From Neostapfia colusana (Eukaryota > Streptophyta > Magnoliopsida > Poales > Poaceae): a DNA stretch of 64,000 bases. Numbering within the stretch: the first letter of the stretch is position 1; each line of letters starts with the position of its first letter. Of this stretch, positions 25,210 to 37,800 are shown one piece after another. The DNA is taken from assembly GCA_030760725.1 (NCBI GenBank), contig JASWHV010000004.1:56573136-56637135 (forward strand). Direction: 5' to 3'. The translations under genes and the position numbers were made by a program. The notes under the pieces were generated by a model. That model searched no databases. It worked only from the letters and a program-made list of their open reading frames with translations, and was not told the origin of the DNA.

Positions 25210-26006
25210 TGTTGAAAGAAGAGGTTAGCGACATAGGGGGCGGCAGTACCTCCCTGAACAGAATCGACGGCCGGCCGAGGTAGCCCCCCCCCCCCCGAGG
25301 AAGCACCTCCCAAGGCGGCAGCGGATGGCCCCCATGCGCCCTGGCTGCTGTGGCGGCATCACATGGTGCAGCGGTGGTCCAGGGAGCGGCTGGTGCAGGG
25401 ACGGCGGCGGCTGCGGGCTAGGCGGCACCGTTGTGGGGGGCTGCAGAGGCGGAGGCGGCCCAAGGGGCGGCTGCGACTGCGGGCCAGGTGTTGGCGGCCC
25501 GAGGGGTGGCGGCGGCGGCGGGCTAGGGGGCGGCTGGTGCAGCGGCCCAGGGTGCAACTGGTGCAGAGACGGCGGCGGCCCGAGGGGTGGCGGCGGCCCA
25601 AGGGGCAGCAGCGACTGTGGGCCAGGTGGCACCGTCGTGGGGGGTTGCAGAGCCGGCGCCGCCAGCGGCGGCGCGAGGGGTACCGGCGGCGATAGCCCAA
25701 TGGCGCGGCGGCAGCGGGCGAGTGCAGCACCGGATGCCTGCGGCCCTGCGGCGGCATCCCAAAGTTAGGCGGGACAATAGGGAGGCGGGGTTGGGTGTCG
25801 GCGGCATGTCTGTGTGGCAGAGTACCGGCAGCTGCAGCGAGATCCACAGAGGTGAAATCAGGAGCAGCGTAGGCGCCGACGGCTGCAGCGGCGCTGGGCC
25901 AGAGAGGAGAGGGCGGCTGTGAAGAAGCGGCGGGTTGCGTGCCACCGTGGGCAGTGGCGGCGCCGGTGGCGCTGGCCCAGGGTGGCGGCGGCTGTGAAGG
26001 AGTCAT
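25210..26006 (-). pseudogene. gag: N-terminal Gag of copia A (low-complexity), capsid missing
   Basis: It starts MTPSQPPPPWASATGAATAH just inside the primer site and continues as a long proline/glycine/arginine-rich stretch, open in several frames because of the GC-rich repeats. It then passes directly to the Gag tail (NLFFNTMHLTPPG) before protease. The usual ~250-residue capsid region is absent. A run of 14 C lies near 25284. Confidence 0.65.
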
Positions 26007-26027
26007 TAGGGTTAGGATCCTAATTAG

Positions 26028-26205
26028 CTTGATACCATATTAGCGGGATAATTGTGGGTTGTGTTAGATGATGAAAATCAAAAGGTACGGGGTCCATTAT
26101 ATAGAGAGATTAGGTGAGGAGAAAAGTCTAAATTACCCCTAACCCTAATCTCTCACTAATGATTAAACTGCCGCTGTGTTATCCATGTAATTACAGAGTC
26201 TAACA
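26028..26205 (-). repeat. 5' LTR (166 bases) and primer site of copia A
   Basis: The minus strand begins TGTTAGACTCTGTAATTACA at 26205. The TATA-like CTATATAAT sits near 26096-26104, and TGGTATCAAGC (26028-26037) is the primer site. It matches the LTRs at 36045-36213 and 40145-40309. Confidence 0.82.
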
Positions 26206-27561
26206 ATGACGTTGTTACTGTTGCTGGTATAAATTATCGTCTACTGGTTCGCAGTGAAGGGAGATCAAGGCCATGGCCTGATCAGTAAGCCCTATCGTCT
26301 TTTCCTTGATTCAAGGTGGAGGCGACAACTGCGTGAGGTGCGAGGATGCGATGACGACTAATCATGTTTCCAACTCTTTTCTTATGCAGGAACACATGTA
26401 GCAAATGTCGTTGCCTCCACTCAACACCGTTTAGTTCTTCTGCTCAGGGTTGTCACCACCTTCTTCGACTGAGAAAGAGACCAAGTCACTGTCACCTCTG
26501 CACCACCACCGCCTTCACGCCCATGTTTTCAAGTCGTCCGACTAATCACGATTAGTCGTCCTTATCACTCGGATGACCACATTTAGGTTTGTCGACATGA
26601 TTAGGACGACTAGACACATAGTCGTCCGACTAGTCGTCCAGATCGGGTGATTAGGGGGCTCTGGCGACTTATTGGAGTTTGCTGCCGGCCGCCGTCACCT
26701 GACCGCCATCTCCGTGTAGGACGAAGCCATTGCCGCAAAGGTCGATGCTGTCGCCGCTGAGCAGGCCGAAGCCATCATCGTGAAGGTCGAAGCTGCCATC
26801 GCCGTGCAGGCCGAATCTGTTGCCGCCGTGCAGGCTGATGTTGCTGGCAGGCCGCCGTTGCTGGAGAGTTGTGAGGAGAGGAAGGAATAGGCTTCGGTTA
26901 GGGTTAGGGTTGTCTGTTCGTTTTATGTACCATGACTTGAAAACGGGTCGTTCAAATCCACTAGATTTGACGGCCCAAGAAGGCCTACCTGACGTCAAAC
27001 CGCTCCTCAACCATCCGCCCAACTACACCGCCGCTCGTCGCCCGCCCGCCCCTGTGCGCCGCCTTCTCCGTGAAGCCCCTTCCCTGTGTGTTGCCGCTGC
27101 CGGGACACCCCTCCATTGTGACGCTGTCGCCCCTCCACCTCCGCCGCCTGCCTCCAGCCTCCGCCCCCACTTGGTGCCCGTCGCCTCTAGCCTTTGTCGA
27201 CGCCTGCCGCTGCCGTTTGGCCGCCGGGACGCCCCTCCCCTGTGCGCTGTCGTCGCCTGTCCCCTGTGCGCCGCCTCTGCTCTATATGACTGTATTGACT
27301 TCGTACTTCCTCTAAAAAACTAGAGGACGACTAGGAATCCACTAGGATCGATTAGTCGTCCTAATCGACGACTAATCGTCGTAGTGGACCTAATCGCCCC
27401 TTAGGCGACTAGGGTCGACTTGAAAACATTGCTTCATGTCGCTGCCGGCTCCACCTTGCATCGAGAAAAAGATGATAGGGGATGCAGATCGGGTCGTGTC
27501 CTTGCTCTCCCTTCACTGCGAATTGGTAGACGACATTTCGTATCAACAATAGTAACGTCAT
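26206..27561. mobile_element. Long-inverted-repeat element (Mutator-like?)
   Basis: The first ~130 bases from 26206 (ATGACGTTGTTACTG, later CGTCTACTGGTTCGCAGTGA) recur in inverted form in the last ~120 bases before 27561. TIRs this long without internal genes suggest a non-autonomous Mutator-like element, but no 9-base duplication can be tested because copia A starts directly at the left edge. It contains a hAT insertion at 26521-27431. Class is tentative. Confidence 0.5.
26521..27431. mobile_element. Non-autonomous hAT element nested in the inverted-repeat element
   Basis: Its ends are CCATGTTTTCAAGTCG and, inverted, CAATGTTTTCAAGTCG. The 8-base flanks CTTCACGC (26513-26520) and CTTCATGT (27432-27439) differ only by two C/T changes, fitting an aged hAT duplication. 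Subterminal regions are rich in CGACTAGTCG/GATTAGTCG motifs on both strands. The interior (26670-27290) is GC-rich, with an imperfect ~27-base repeat (26700-26850) and no transposase. It may hold captured sequence, which I could not identify. Confidence 0.65.
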
Positions 27562-27724
27562 AATCAGGGGCAAGAATATAGGGCTGCCACGTCATTAAAA
27601 TGAATCAATGATTTGGCATGCCTATGTGGCATTGGAATGACAAAATTATAAATAAAATTTTGCAAGTATGTCAAATTATGGATGTCGCTCGTAAGAGGGG
27701 TAAACGGATATGAGATATCTATAA

Positions 27725-27852
27725 GGGCTTTTTTGGATACTAATAAATGGAGTGGATTGGAGTGGAATAAAGTGGAAAATGAACTAATTTTTTCTTCAAT
27801 GCCCCTCAATCCACTCTAAATGGAGAGTATTGAAGTGTATCCAAACAAAGCC
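27725..27852. mobile_element. Tourist-like MITE, TSD TAA
   Basis: This 128-base element has TIRs GGGCTTTTTTGGATAC and, inverted, GGCTTTGTTTGGATAC, flanked by TAA at 27722-27724 and 27853-27855. A 3-base TWA duplication and GGGC ends are typical of PIF/Harbinger Tourist MITEs. A second copy lies at 42843-42969. Confidence 0.85.
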
Positions 27853-27855
27853 TAA

Positions 27856-28455
27856 GAGTGACAAATAGTGAATAATCCATCGGAAGTAATGTCAATATCT
27901 GTGAACAGTAATCAACCTAGGTGCTGGGCCCGCCCTTTTGGCTATTTGGCAGCCTATTGGTCTTTGGACCATATTTGGCCCATAAGATTATCTGTCTTGT
28001 TTGTGTGTTTTATCAAACTGTGAAAGTATTCTTTACAATGATAAAAAATAAGCATGGGCTGGTCGTCTGGTTAAACAAGAAAAATGGTGATGCTAAAAAC
28101 GCATTGGCAACAGTACTTTTGTACACTTAATCAGGAACCATGTAACCTCTTACCTCTACATTTTTATGCTCGATGATAAGGAAAAAATTTGATGCTCCAA
28201 GTGAGTGTGATATATCAGAGAGAAGCAGAAATTTGCTGAGGTATTGTTGGGATCTCAGCAGATGCTCAAAGTGAAAACAATATTGATGTTTCTTGAAAGA
28301 CCAATGCGGACCAATTGTTGTTGCATAGTGAAGGGTTTGCTTTTCTGCTCCTAGACTTCTTTGCGTTAACAGAAATCCCACCATGCTGTTTATATTTACT
28401 AGGCTTGAATAATGTTCAGTGTTCACAGCATCATGCATGATTTTCATATTCTCAG
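27856..28455 (+). other. Flank or intron of the host gene; possible degenerate exon
   Basis: No transposon is recognised here. Around 28184-28271 an open stretch reads KKFDAPSECDISERSRNLLR and closes at TGA 28272, and another frame from 28207 stays open to about 28344. Either could be a worn upstream exon of the gene at 28456-41292. The end (TTTTCATATTCTCAG) is a good splice acceptor for the next exon. Confidence 0.35.
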
Positions 28456-28800
28456 GGACATCTCCAGACGGACATTATTGGCAACTTTTGCAGCTCCAGG
28501 GAACATTATCTTCCAGATTTTGCCAGTTAGCTTCTGTAGTTTGCAAAATATGCTTCATACTCGTGATGATGACATAGAGAAAAGGCTGCGGGAGTTCATG
28601 GTTAGTGACATGTGCACAAAAGTTGTCCGAGAGTCTTCTCTGACGGCACCAAGAGAAGATATAGCAGTTTGGGTTCTGGCTTCTTCCGCTTCAGTAGCTG
28701 AGTATCGACATGATCTTCAAGCAAAGAAACACAATGCACGATGGAGGCTAGCTCTGCTGGCAAATAAGAGAATTTTTATGGGAAATATCTTAGATTCAAG
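28456..28800 (+). CDS. Host gene exon (antepenultimate)
   Basis: An exon of 345 bases follows the acceptor TTTTCATATTCTCAG and ends GATTCAAG before donor GTATTC. It is open throughout and ends with two bases of a codon completed by the first base of the next exon. Confidence 0.65.
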
Positions 28801-31800
28801 GTATTCCCACTTATACTGTATGTTAATTTTTATAGAAAATACAATTGTTGATTATTGATCTCGTTCGTTTTATGGCCTTGAGTAAGTACCACTACCATCT
28901 AAAGGACCTTCGATTTTACTATTGGCGATATAATTTTATTATTATGCTTGTACTTGTTAAGTATATATGGCCCATGTGGCTGTCATGTGGAGATTGCAAT
29001 ATCAACGCGTGCAAGAGATGTACGCCGGCGCAACCGAGAATAATCAGGTCAGATTATCATTAAAGCTTGCCATAGTTGTAATAGGGTTGGACTGTATTAA
29101 GTCCTTATGAATCAGAGTGGTTAGGACATGTTTTCATAAACTGGGTCAATTAGCAAGTAGAGATCCAGTCAATTTAATTAATCAGAGTCTGCATGTAAGT
29201 TGTTGATCTGGTGGCTATATAAATCCACTGATCTCATCAATAAAGACAAGCAATTCTAGGGTTTAGACACTTATCTCTGGTCCTTGCTCACTGGCAAAGT
29301 TTCACAACGGTGACAGCGTCCAAGCGATCAATTCTGCGGTCAATGTGCATTACCTGGTGTTCTGTTGCCTCTAAAGAAGTTCCTCCTTGTAGTCATTCTG
29401 GTTGGAAGAACCACTTTGAAGCGCGGTGCTTCAAGAAGCACCCACATCATTTGGCACGCTGAGGGCCAAACATGTTGTATCTCATCGTAGCGTAGCTGTA
29501 GCCACTCCACTGAGCACTTCTTCTGTTATACCTCACTACCACTATGTCAGCAGCATCTCATTCTTCAGCATAGATCACCTATTCTGCATTTCTGCTCCAG
29601 TCAGTTCTGATATGTATGGTGGTGCCATCTCCACTCTTGATTTAGGAATTGCTGCTCCATGGTTTTTGGACTCGGGGGCTTCTTTTCATATGACTTCAAA
29701 TAAGTTTCAGTTAGACTTTTTGTGGACCTGTTCTTGATAGTCTATATGTTCAAACTGCTGCTGGTAGTTTCTATAGTCACTCATCATGGCAATCATTCCA
29801 CTTCTCAATTCACTGTTTCTGATGTGTCGTGCTAAAGCTTTCCATGAATCTTATATTTGTTGGTCAAACTGATACGTAATGTATTGTTAGGTTTGATGAT
29901 ACTGTTGTCAATTGGAACTGTGTGTATTATTATGAGAGCAAAAGACCCAAATATATAGAGGTACAAAGAGATTACAAATATGGAAAATAAAAATTACAAT
30001 ACAAAGTATCCTTATATCTCTAACACCCCCATCAAACTCAAGATGCATCAAGAACACTGAGTTTGGAGAGACAAAATCTGTGCTGAATCTGGGTTTGTGC
30101 CTTTGTGAAGAAATCGGCTAGGTTAAGCTCTGAAGGCACATACTGAAGCTCAACAACACCATCCTGTACATATGCTCGTGTCTATGAAACATCAACACCA
30201 ATATGCTTGATAAGCTCATGCTTGACTGTATCACGAGCAATATTGAGAGCACCTGTACTTTCAGACAAAAGAGGAGTCGGCATAGAAACAGATATACCAA
30301 ATTCCTTAAGCAACCATCGTAACCAAGTAACCTCTACAGTCACAAGAGCCATAACACGCAACTCATCCTCTACACTCAAACGAGACACTACTACCCGCTT
30401 CTTTGTCATGTGGGGCATTCAATATAGTAGGCGTTCGCATGATAAATTAGGGAAGAAACATTTAGTTTCTAAAGAATAAAGACTTTTTAGAGTCCGAGTC
30501 TAAAATAATTCTGTTATAGATAGAGTCTGTTATATTAGGAGTTCAATCTCCATAATAAGAGCCGGTTTGGAGTTTATCTCCTATTAGAGTCCCATAGTAA
30601 TAAGAGTTGGATTGTACCCCAAATATACTGAGCAAGTTAAGGAATAGAGTCAGTTTTTAGTTGAGAAAACACTTATCTCTAGGGTTTTGTTGCTGGTGGC
30701 AACACGACGCTTGTCGGTACCCTGCAAACCGGGTACCCCGCGTACTAGGTAAAAAAGACAGATGAGCCCCGCCTCCCTGCCGAGGCGGGCCCTAGCGTAA
30801 GTCACGTGCCCTAGGCTCCATGGTCAGCCCTGGGGCTGACACGTGCGCATGAGCACTGGAGCTGACACGTGCCCTAGGCTCTGGTCCGAGCTTCCCCTCT
30901 GAGGTGAGGTCCGGGGCTGACACGTGTCCCCAAGCTTCGAGCTGCCTCCCCGGTGAGGACAGCTCCGGTGCATACACGTGCCCTGTGCTCCAGCCCGAGC
31001 CTCCCCGCTGAGGTGAGGTCCGGGGCTGACACGTGTCCCTTGGCTCTGAGCCGCCTCCCCGCTAAGGACAGCTTCAGTACAGACACGTGCCCTAGGCTTC
31101 GGCCCGAGCCTCCCCGTTGAGGTGAGGTTCGGAGCTGCCACGTGTTCCCTGAGACCAAGCCCGTCGATAACAGCTCCAGAGCCGCCACGTGCCCCACGAT
31201 CCGTCGTGGGCCGTGGGTCAACGTAGTCAAGAAAAAAATGCGCTGTCATGCTTCGCATTCAAGGCTCGCGCCTTCACCAGAAGCATGGTGCACTTCACAC
31301 GCCTCCGTCCCTTGCCCGTTCGCCATTACGGTGATAAGACAGGACGACAAGGCATGATAGCAGTATAGTGCAGCCCAACGGCACGAAGCCGCCCAAGCAG
31401 GGCGAGAAGATGCAGCGACAAGATGGCGTCTTCATCATCACCTGACACGCGATCAGGGGGCGCTCCGCGCGCCGGACGGCGGGACTTAACTCCCCCGTCG
31501 ACAATTCTACTCACAGGACGAATCCCTAGATTGTGTATAGGGTTCACTTGGCTCTAGGGCCACCTGTTGGACCCCAGGTTCCATTGTAACTGCCCCGGCC
31601 TTGTGCTATAAAAGGACCGGGGTGATCACCCTGTAGGGGGTTCTTGATTTCGCATCCTAGATCACACAACGCACAAGTGCACACGCTCAACCAATAGAAC
31701 AAGCACCCCCGTGGACGTACGGTATTACGCTCCGGCGGCCCGAACCACATAAATCTCTGTGTCCATCCACTCTCTCGAGCCCAGGATGCGTAGGGCGCCA

Positions 31801-34800
31801 AGCACCCTCCGGAAAAAAGAACCTCGCGGGTTGCTTCCGAGCAGACTAGCAGGAGTGTCGCAGCTCACACTTCGACATTTGACGCGCCAGGTAGGGGGCT
31901 TTTCACGCTCTCCACACGACCATGGTGAACATCACCTCTCATGGCGAGCCTTCTCGCCCAGCTCGACGTTGTCTCAAAGCGGGAGATGACGAGGCTACCC
32001 CCCGCTCCAGAGCGGGCACGCCTAGCCAAGCCGGCAGCCAAGTGGTCGACACACTCTGTGATGTACGGGGGTTCTTTTGATATCTTGTCTAGACGAGCCG
32101 TCTAGACAAGGCGTGATAGCAGCACAGGAGGCCGCTTCTGGTCATACTGAAGCTAGCCAGCCGCCTCCATGAATGTGTCAGCGAGAGGTGGCAGCTACAC
32201 CCCGTGTGCAGCCCTCGCATGGTAAGGACGTACCAGTCAAGATCGTCCAAATCGGCCCTAATGTCGCCCAGACCACCCGGATCGCTGGGGGCATGGGATG
32301 CAAATAGGAAGATGCGCTCGTCACCTTCCTCTGGGCGATTGTCGACGTGTTTGTCTGGCAACCGTCGGAAATGCCCAGGATCCCCAGAGAGGTGATTGAG
32401 CACTAACTAAAGATCCATCTCGACGCCCGGCCGGTCTAACAGAAGTTTCGAAAGCAATCCATCGAGCGGTAGAACTTCATCCGTGAAGAAATCAAGAAGC
32501 TGCTTGATGCTGGCTTCATCCGAGAGGTCCACCATCCACGATGGTTGGCCAACTCTGTTGTCGTCCCCAAGGCTGGCAGGAAGCTACGCATGTGCATCGA
32601 CTACACCACCCTAAATATGGCATGTCCGAAGGATCCGTTCCCTCTCCCTCGTATAGACCAAATAGTCGATTCTACATCCGGCTGCGTTCTACTGTGTTTT
32701 CTAGACGCATATTCAGGTTTCCACCAGATACCTATGTCTAGAGAAGATGAAGAACATACCGCCTTCATCAAAGTAGATGGTCTATACTACTATGTGTCCA
32801 TGCCTTATGATCTAAAGAATGTTCTTCCCACTTTTGCGCGTGCAATGCACAAGACATTTGGGAACCTCATTCAGGACCTGGTCAAGGTTTATGTCGATGA
32901 CATCGTAGTGAAGGTTAAGTCGCTAGCATCTCTGCTCGACAACCTAGCCCTAGTCTTCGATAGATTGCGTTCCACATGCACGAAGTTGAACCCAGACAAA
33001 TGTGTCTTCGGGGTCTCTGCCGGGAAGCTGCTCGGTTTCTTGGTCTCATACCGAGGAATCGAAGCTAACCCAGAGAAGATTAAGGCGATAGAACTGATGC
33101 GGCCCCCTGCCCGCATCAAGGATGTGCAGAAGCTTACCGGATGCTTGGCTGCGCTCAGTCGGTTTATCTCTAGACTGGCCGAGCGGACTCTTCCGTTCTT
33201 CAAGCTTCTACGCAAGTCTTGTCCATTCATATGGACTTAGGAGGCAGATGAGGAGTTACAGGAGCTGAAAAAGTTCCTCCAACGCTACCAGTCATGGTGG
33301 CCCCTGAACAAGGCAAGCCACAGCTCTTCTACATCGCTGCCACAACAGAGGTCGTAAGCATGGTTCTGGTCGCGGAGCGACCAGAACTCTGTCTCCCTCA
33401 AGTTCCAAAAGAAGCCCTTATTGCTGTTGGTCTAAAGCCCCAAGGCTTAGACTCTGTAGTAAATCCTTGGGATGGGGAAGTAATCAGGTCCCAAGTGGGC
33501 GGACCTGATAATCGATGCATATCTGGGTCCAAGCTCCCAGAATGCAGTTCCGGGCCTGGGGCCCAGAGTCTCGGACCTCCCCAAGAAGAACCAGACGGGT
33601 CCCAACCATCTGGACCCAGCAACAAGCGTGCATCTAGGTCCGAGCTCCCAGATTGCAGTCCCGGACCAGGGGGCCAGGGGTCCCCGGGTCCTGGACCTCA
33701 CCAAGAAGAACTGGATGGGTCACAGACGCCTAGACTTGGCAACTGGTATGCACCGATGTCCGAGCTCCCAGAGTGTAGTCCCGAGCCCGGGGGCCTGGGG
33801 CCCCCGAGTCTCGGACCTCTACAAGAAGACGCTTTGGACCCTTCCGGGAGGGTCCGAACCATCCAACGTCCAGTCTACTTTACCAGCGAGGTCCTCCATG
33901 ATGCCAAGACAAGATACCTGAAGGTGTACACACTGCTCTATGCAGTCCTCGTTGCATCAAGGAAGTTGCGCCATTACTTCCAAGCTCACAAGATCTCGGT
34001 GGTTACCTCATACCCATTGAGAATCGTCCTCCACAGCCCCAACACCACTGGAAACATAGCTAAATGGGTTGCGGAGTTGGCAGAATTCGAGCTGGACTTC
34101 TTACCGCTCCACGCAGTGAAGAGCCAGGCGTTAGCTGACATCGTGGCAGAGTGGACTCCACCACCATGCCAGCCAGGGGGCCAGGGCATCGATGAACTAG
34201 AGCCTAGAGCTCTGGTCTTCACTGGCCCATACTGGACTCTCTACTTCGGCGGCTCCTCGCGGAAGCAGGGAGCCGGAGCGGGGGTTCTGCTCATTACACC
34301 AACCGGAGAGCAGTTCAAGTATGTGGTGCAACTTGACTTCAAGGAGACCAACATGGCGGAGTATGAGGTTCTCATCTTCGGGTTGAAGACCATGCTATCC
34401 CTCGACGTCCAGTAGTTGTTGGTCAAGGGTAATTCTCAATTGATCATCAAGCAAGTCAAGGGAGAGTGTTGCTGCAATGACTCACAGCATGCAACATATC
34501 TTCTCCAAGTACAGAAGTTGGAGAAGGACTTCTTATCCTTGGACTTGTGCCATGTTTCCCGTGCCAATAATACAATAGCTGACGTCTTGTCAACGAAGGC
34601 TTCCATTTGGGCTCCATTACCTGAGAGGGTCTTTGAAAGGAAGTTGCTGCGACCTACCGCCTGGGCGGCCGAACCAGGCGAAGGGGGCGGGACCAGCATC
34701 TCAAAGCTGGCGGTCCCGGCGGCCCTGTTACCATGGTTCCCGCCAAGGATCGTAAGCGTCATCGGGGACTCCGTGCAACCCGGCGCTCAAGATCCAAGTG

Positions 34801-37800
34801 CTCAAGTAGTCCTAATGCATGGATCACGGATATCTGGGACTACTTCAAAGATAATTTTCTTCTCGATGAACGTGTATTCGCTGCATGGATCGCTCGGTTG
34901 GCTAAGAGATACATGCTGGTAGAAGGGGATCTCTACTTGTGTGGTGCTAATGACGTCCTATTGCGGTGCATTACCCGGGAGGAGGGTTGCGATCTACTCG
35001 CAGAGATCCATGGAGGCGAGTGTGAGAACCATGCATGTTCCCGCACGCTGGTCGGTAAAGCCTTTCGGCATGGCTTTTACTGGCCGACAGCTCTCCAGGA
35101 TGCCGTCGATCTGGTCAAGAGATGCAAGGCGTGTCAGTTCCACGCTAAGTAGATCCACACACCAGCTCAGACGCTGCAGATGATCCCACCCTCATGGCGC
35201 TTCGCTGTGTGGGGGCTGGACATCCTGGGACCATTCCCTAGATCCGTTGGAGGGTACCGGTATGTCTACGTCGCCGTAGACAAGTTCACCAAGTGGCCGG
35301 AAGCTACCCCTATAGTAACTATCAACAAGCAGTCAACAGTCAAGTTCATCAAGTCAATCGTTTGCCGGTTCGGGATCCCGAACAGAATCATCACCGACAA
35401 CGGGGTCTAGTTCATCGTGGTGCTCCCGTCGATGTCGAGGCCGGTGGTGGTAGAATCCTGTGGACCAGAGGTACCTGCCATGAAAACGACAGCGGTGGCG
35501 GGTTTGCCGGTGGTACCTACAAGAGGTCGGCCGGTGGTCGGACCGGTCTTCGGAGTCATAGGAGGGGTGGCAGCACCTCTCGGGACCGAAACGATGGATG
35601 GCGAGCAGACCAGGGGCGGCGGCGGCAGTGGTGGCGCCTCCAGCAGCGGCCCAGGAGGCGGCAGAATCTGGGCTGGCGGCGACCAGAAGGTGGGCGGCGT
35701 CGGCCGTGCCAGCCCCTCCAGAGGCGGCGGCTGCAGGCCAAGGAGTGGCGGATCCGGGGGCAGCGGCGGCCGCGCCAGCCCTTCCAGAGGCGGCTGCGAG
35801 CCAAGGGGCGGCGGACCAGGGGGCAGCGGCGGCAGCGCCAGCCCCTCTAGAGGTAGCGGCTGCGGGCCAAGGGGCAGTGGCGGCGGCTCCCCCGTGCGCG
35901 CGCCGATTTGGCCCGAATCCAGGCGGCGGCGGCGCAGGGGCGCCGGCGGCATCCCTAGGTGGCGGCGCGCCGATGGGTGAGGGCAGGGTCATTAGGGTTA
36001 GGGTTAAGCCCTAATCCTAATTAGTCCTAGCTAATCTGATACCGTGAAAGAGGGTTAATTGTGGCTGTAGTAAGATGATTAAGATCATGATGGTACAGGG
36101 ATGATTATATAGAGGGATTAGGTGAGGGGAAAAGACTAAACTACCCCTAACCCTAATCCCTCACTAATGACTAAACCACCCCTGTGCCACCCACACAATT
36201 ACAGAGTCTAACAGTTACTATCCGAGTACCCAGTCAACTCCATGTTTCCTCTTGCATAGAAGACTCCATAGTTGATTGTACCCGCTAGATAGTGTACAAT
36301 GCGCTTGACTGCAGGAAAGTGATCCTCCTTGAGCTGCTCCAAAAACCGACTCACATAGCTAACCGAGTAGGCGTGATCAAGACGTGTGTTTACCAAATAT
36401 CGCATCCCTCCCACAAAGCTTTTGTAGTCACGTGCACCAACGGACTGTCACTTGTCTTGTAAAGCTTCAGGCCTTGCCCCATGGGGAATGCATAGCGGTT
36501 GCACTCCTCCAGGCCAACTTTAGAGACAAGTTTGGAAGCGTAGGCCGCCTGCCCAACGCTTATCCCCGCTTCAAATTGCCGCACCTCCAGGCCAAGATAA
36601 TGCGACAAGAGACCCAAGTCAATCATCTTGAACCGCTTCATCATCTCCTCCTTGAACTTGTTGAGGTCGCCCGCTCCTGTGATCATGAGATCATCGACAA
36701 ACACGCTGACGATGAGCTTCTCCTCTCCAGTTCCACGGAAATAAATCCCATGCTTACTCGTAATCTTCTGAAAACTAAGCGATAGCAAGCTTTTGTAGAG
36801 CTTGGCATTCTAGGCCCTGGGCGCTTGACGAAATCCATACAATGTCTTCTTGAGCCAATACACCTTGTGTTCGGCTCTGTTGACGATGAAGCCAGCGGGC
36901 TGAGACGTACACCTCCATCAACTTGCCGTTTAGGAAGGCGCTCTTCACATCCATGTGGTGTACCTCCCACTCCTTGTGTGCAACAACTGCAAGGAGCAAG
37001 CAATGTGACTCGAGATGAGCTACAGGAGCAAATACCTCGTTAAAGTCTATTCCTTGCCACTGGACATAGCCTTTAGCCACCAGGCGAGCTTTGTGTTTCA
37101 CCATCTCCCCGTGCTTGTCCCTCTTCACCTTAAACACCCATTTGAGGCTAATGGGCTTGTGTCCTGCAGGATGATCAACAAGCTGTCAGGTCTTGTTTTC
37201 TTCTATGGACTCCATCTTCTCGAGCATGGCCCGTCTCCACCACGGGTGTTTCTCAGCATCGGCGAAGGACGTGGGCTCCTTCGAGGTGGTGAACCGTGGA
37301 GGTAGGCATTCTTGACGTCAACTGGTGGACAGGCCAAGAACGCGAGAGAGCCAGCGACAGAACGGTACGAGCTGTCGCCGACTTCACCACTGGGCTGAAG
37401 GTCTCGTCGTAGTCGACTCCAGGGCACTGAATGAAACCCCGAAGTAACCATCGAGTCTTGTACCTCTCCATGGTACCGTCCGCCTTCTTATGTGTGAACA
37501 CCCACTTGCCCGTGACAACATTGCCACGACCGGGGCGGGGAAACAGGTCCCAGGTTCGGTTGGCAATCAGGGTCGCATACTCTTCTTCCATAGCCCGACG
37601 CCAGTGAGGATCGGTGAGGGCGCTGCGGACAGAAGAGGGAATAGGCGAGATGGGTGACGAGGCAGGCAGTAGGGAGGTCGACGACGAGAGGGCGACCCCG
37701 GAGAAACGCTCCACCGGCCGGAGAACCCCAGCGGCCCGTCGGATCACCATCGGGCAAACATGACGAGGGTCTCGGTGGAGCAGTGGAGGGTGGTACACCG

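Larger units (their letters stand above)
23726..26205 (-). mobile_element. Copia fragment A of the short-LTR family
   Basis: The 5' LTR (26040-26205), the primer site and N-terminal Gag are followed by protease, integrase and the linker before reverse transcriptase, where the element ends and B begins. The capsid core of Gag is absent. It belongs to the same family as fragments C (37300-40309) and E (35420-36213), with LTRs of about 166 bases. Confidence 0.8.
30712..35420 (+). mobile_element. Tat/Retand-type Ty3/gypsy element, 5' LTR to integrase
   Basis: LTR 30712-31877, a deletion covering most of Gag and protease (about 32050-32230), then reverse transcriptase, RNase H, a second RNase H and most of integrase. 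The second, archaeal-type RNase H is the mark of the Tat lineage (Ogre, Retand and relatives). The element stops in the integrase core at about 35420, where copia E begins. It lies within the large intron of the host gene, in the gene's direction. Confidence 0.87.

Noticed and set aside
25359..26006. Several long overlapping Pro/Gly/Arg-rich frames on both strands
   Set aside because: GC-rich repeats keep several frames open. Only the minus-strand Gag N-terminus next to the primer site has context; the plus-strand frames are shadows.
26895..26912. TTAGGGTTAGGGTT, telomere-like
   Set aside because: Only about two and a half units inside a hAT interior; too short for an interstitial telomere. 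TAGGGTTAGGG also occurs near 36000 and 57535 in ordinary sequence.
28127..28447. A 106-residue minus-strand frame
   Set aside because: It lies opposite the flank of the host gene, has no domain, and the plus strand has the splice signals.
35407..36014. Glycine-rich plus-strand frames (about 187 and 138 residues)
   Set aside because: They are antisense to the low-complexity Gag N-terminus of copia E and have no domain.
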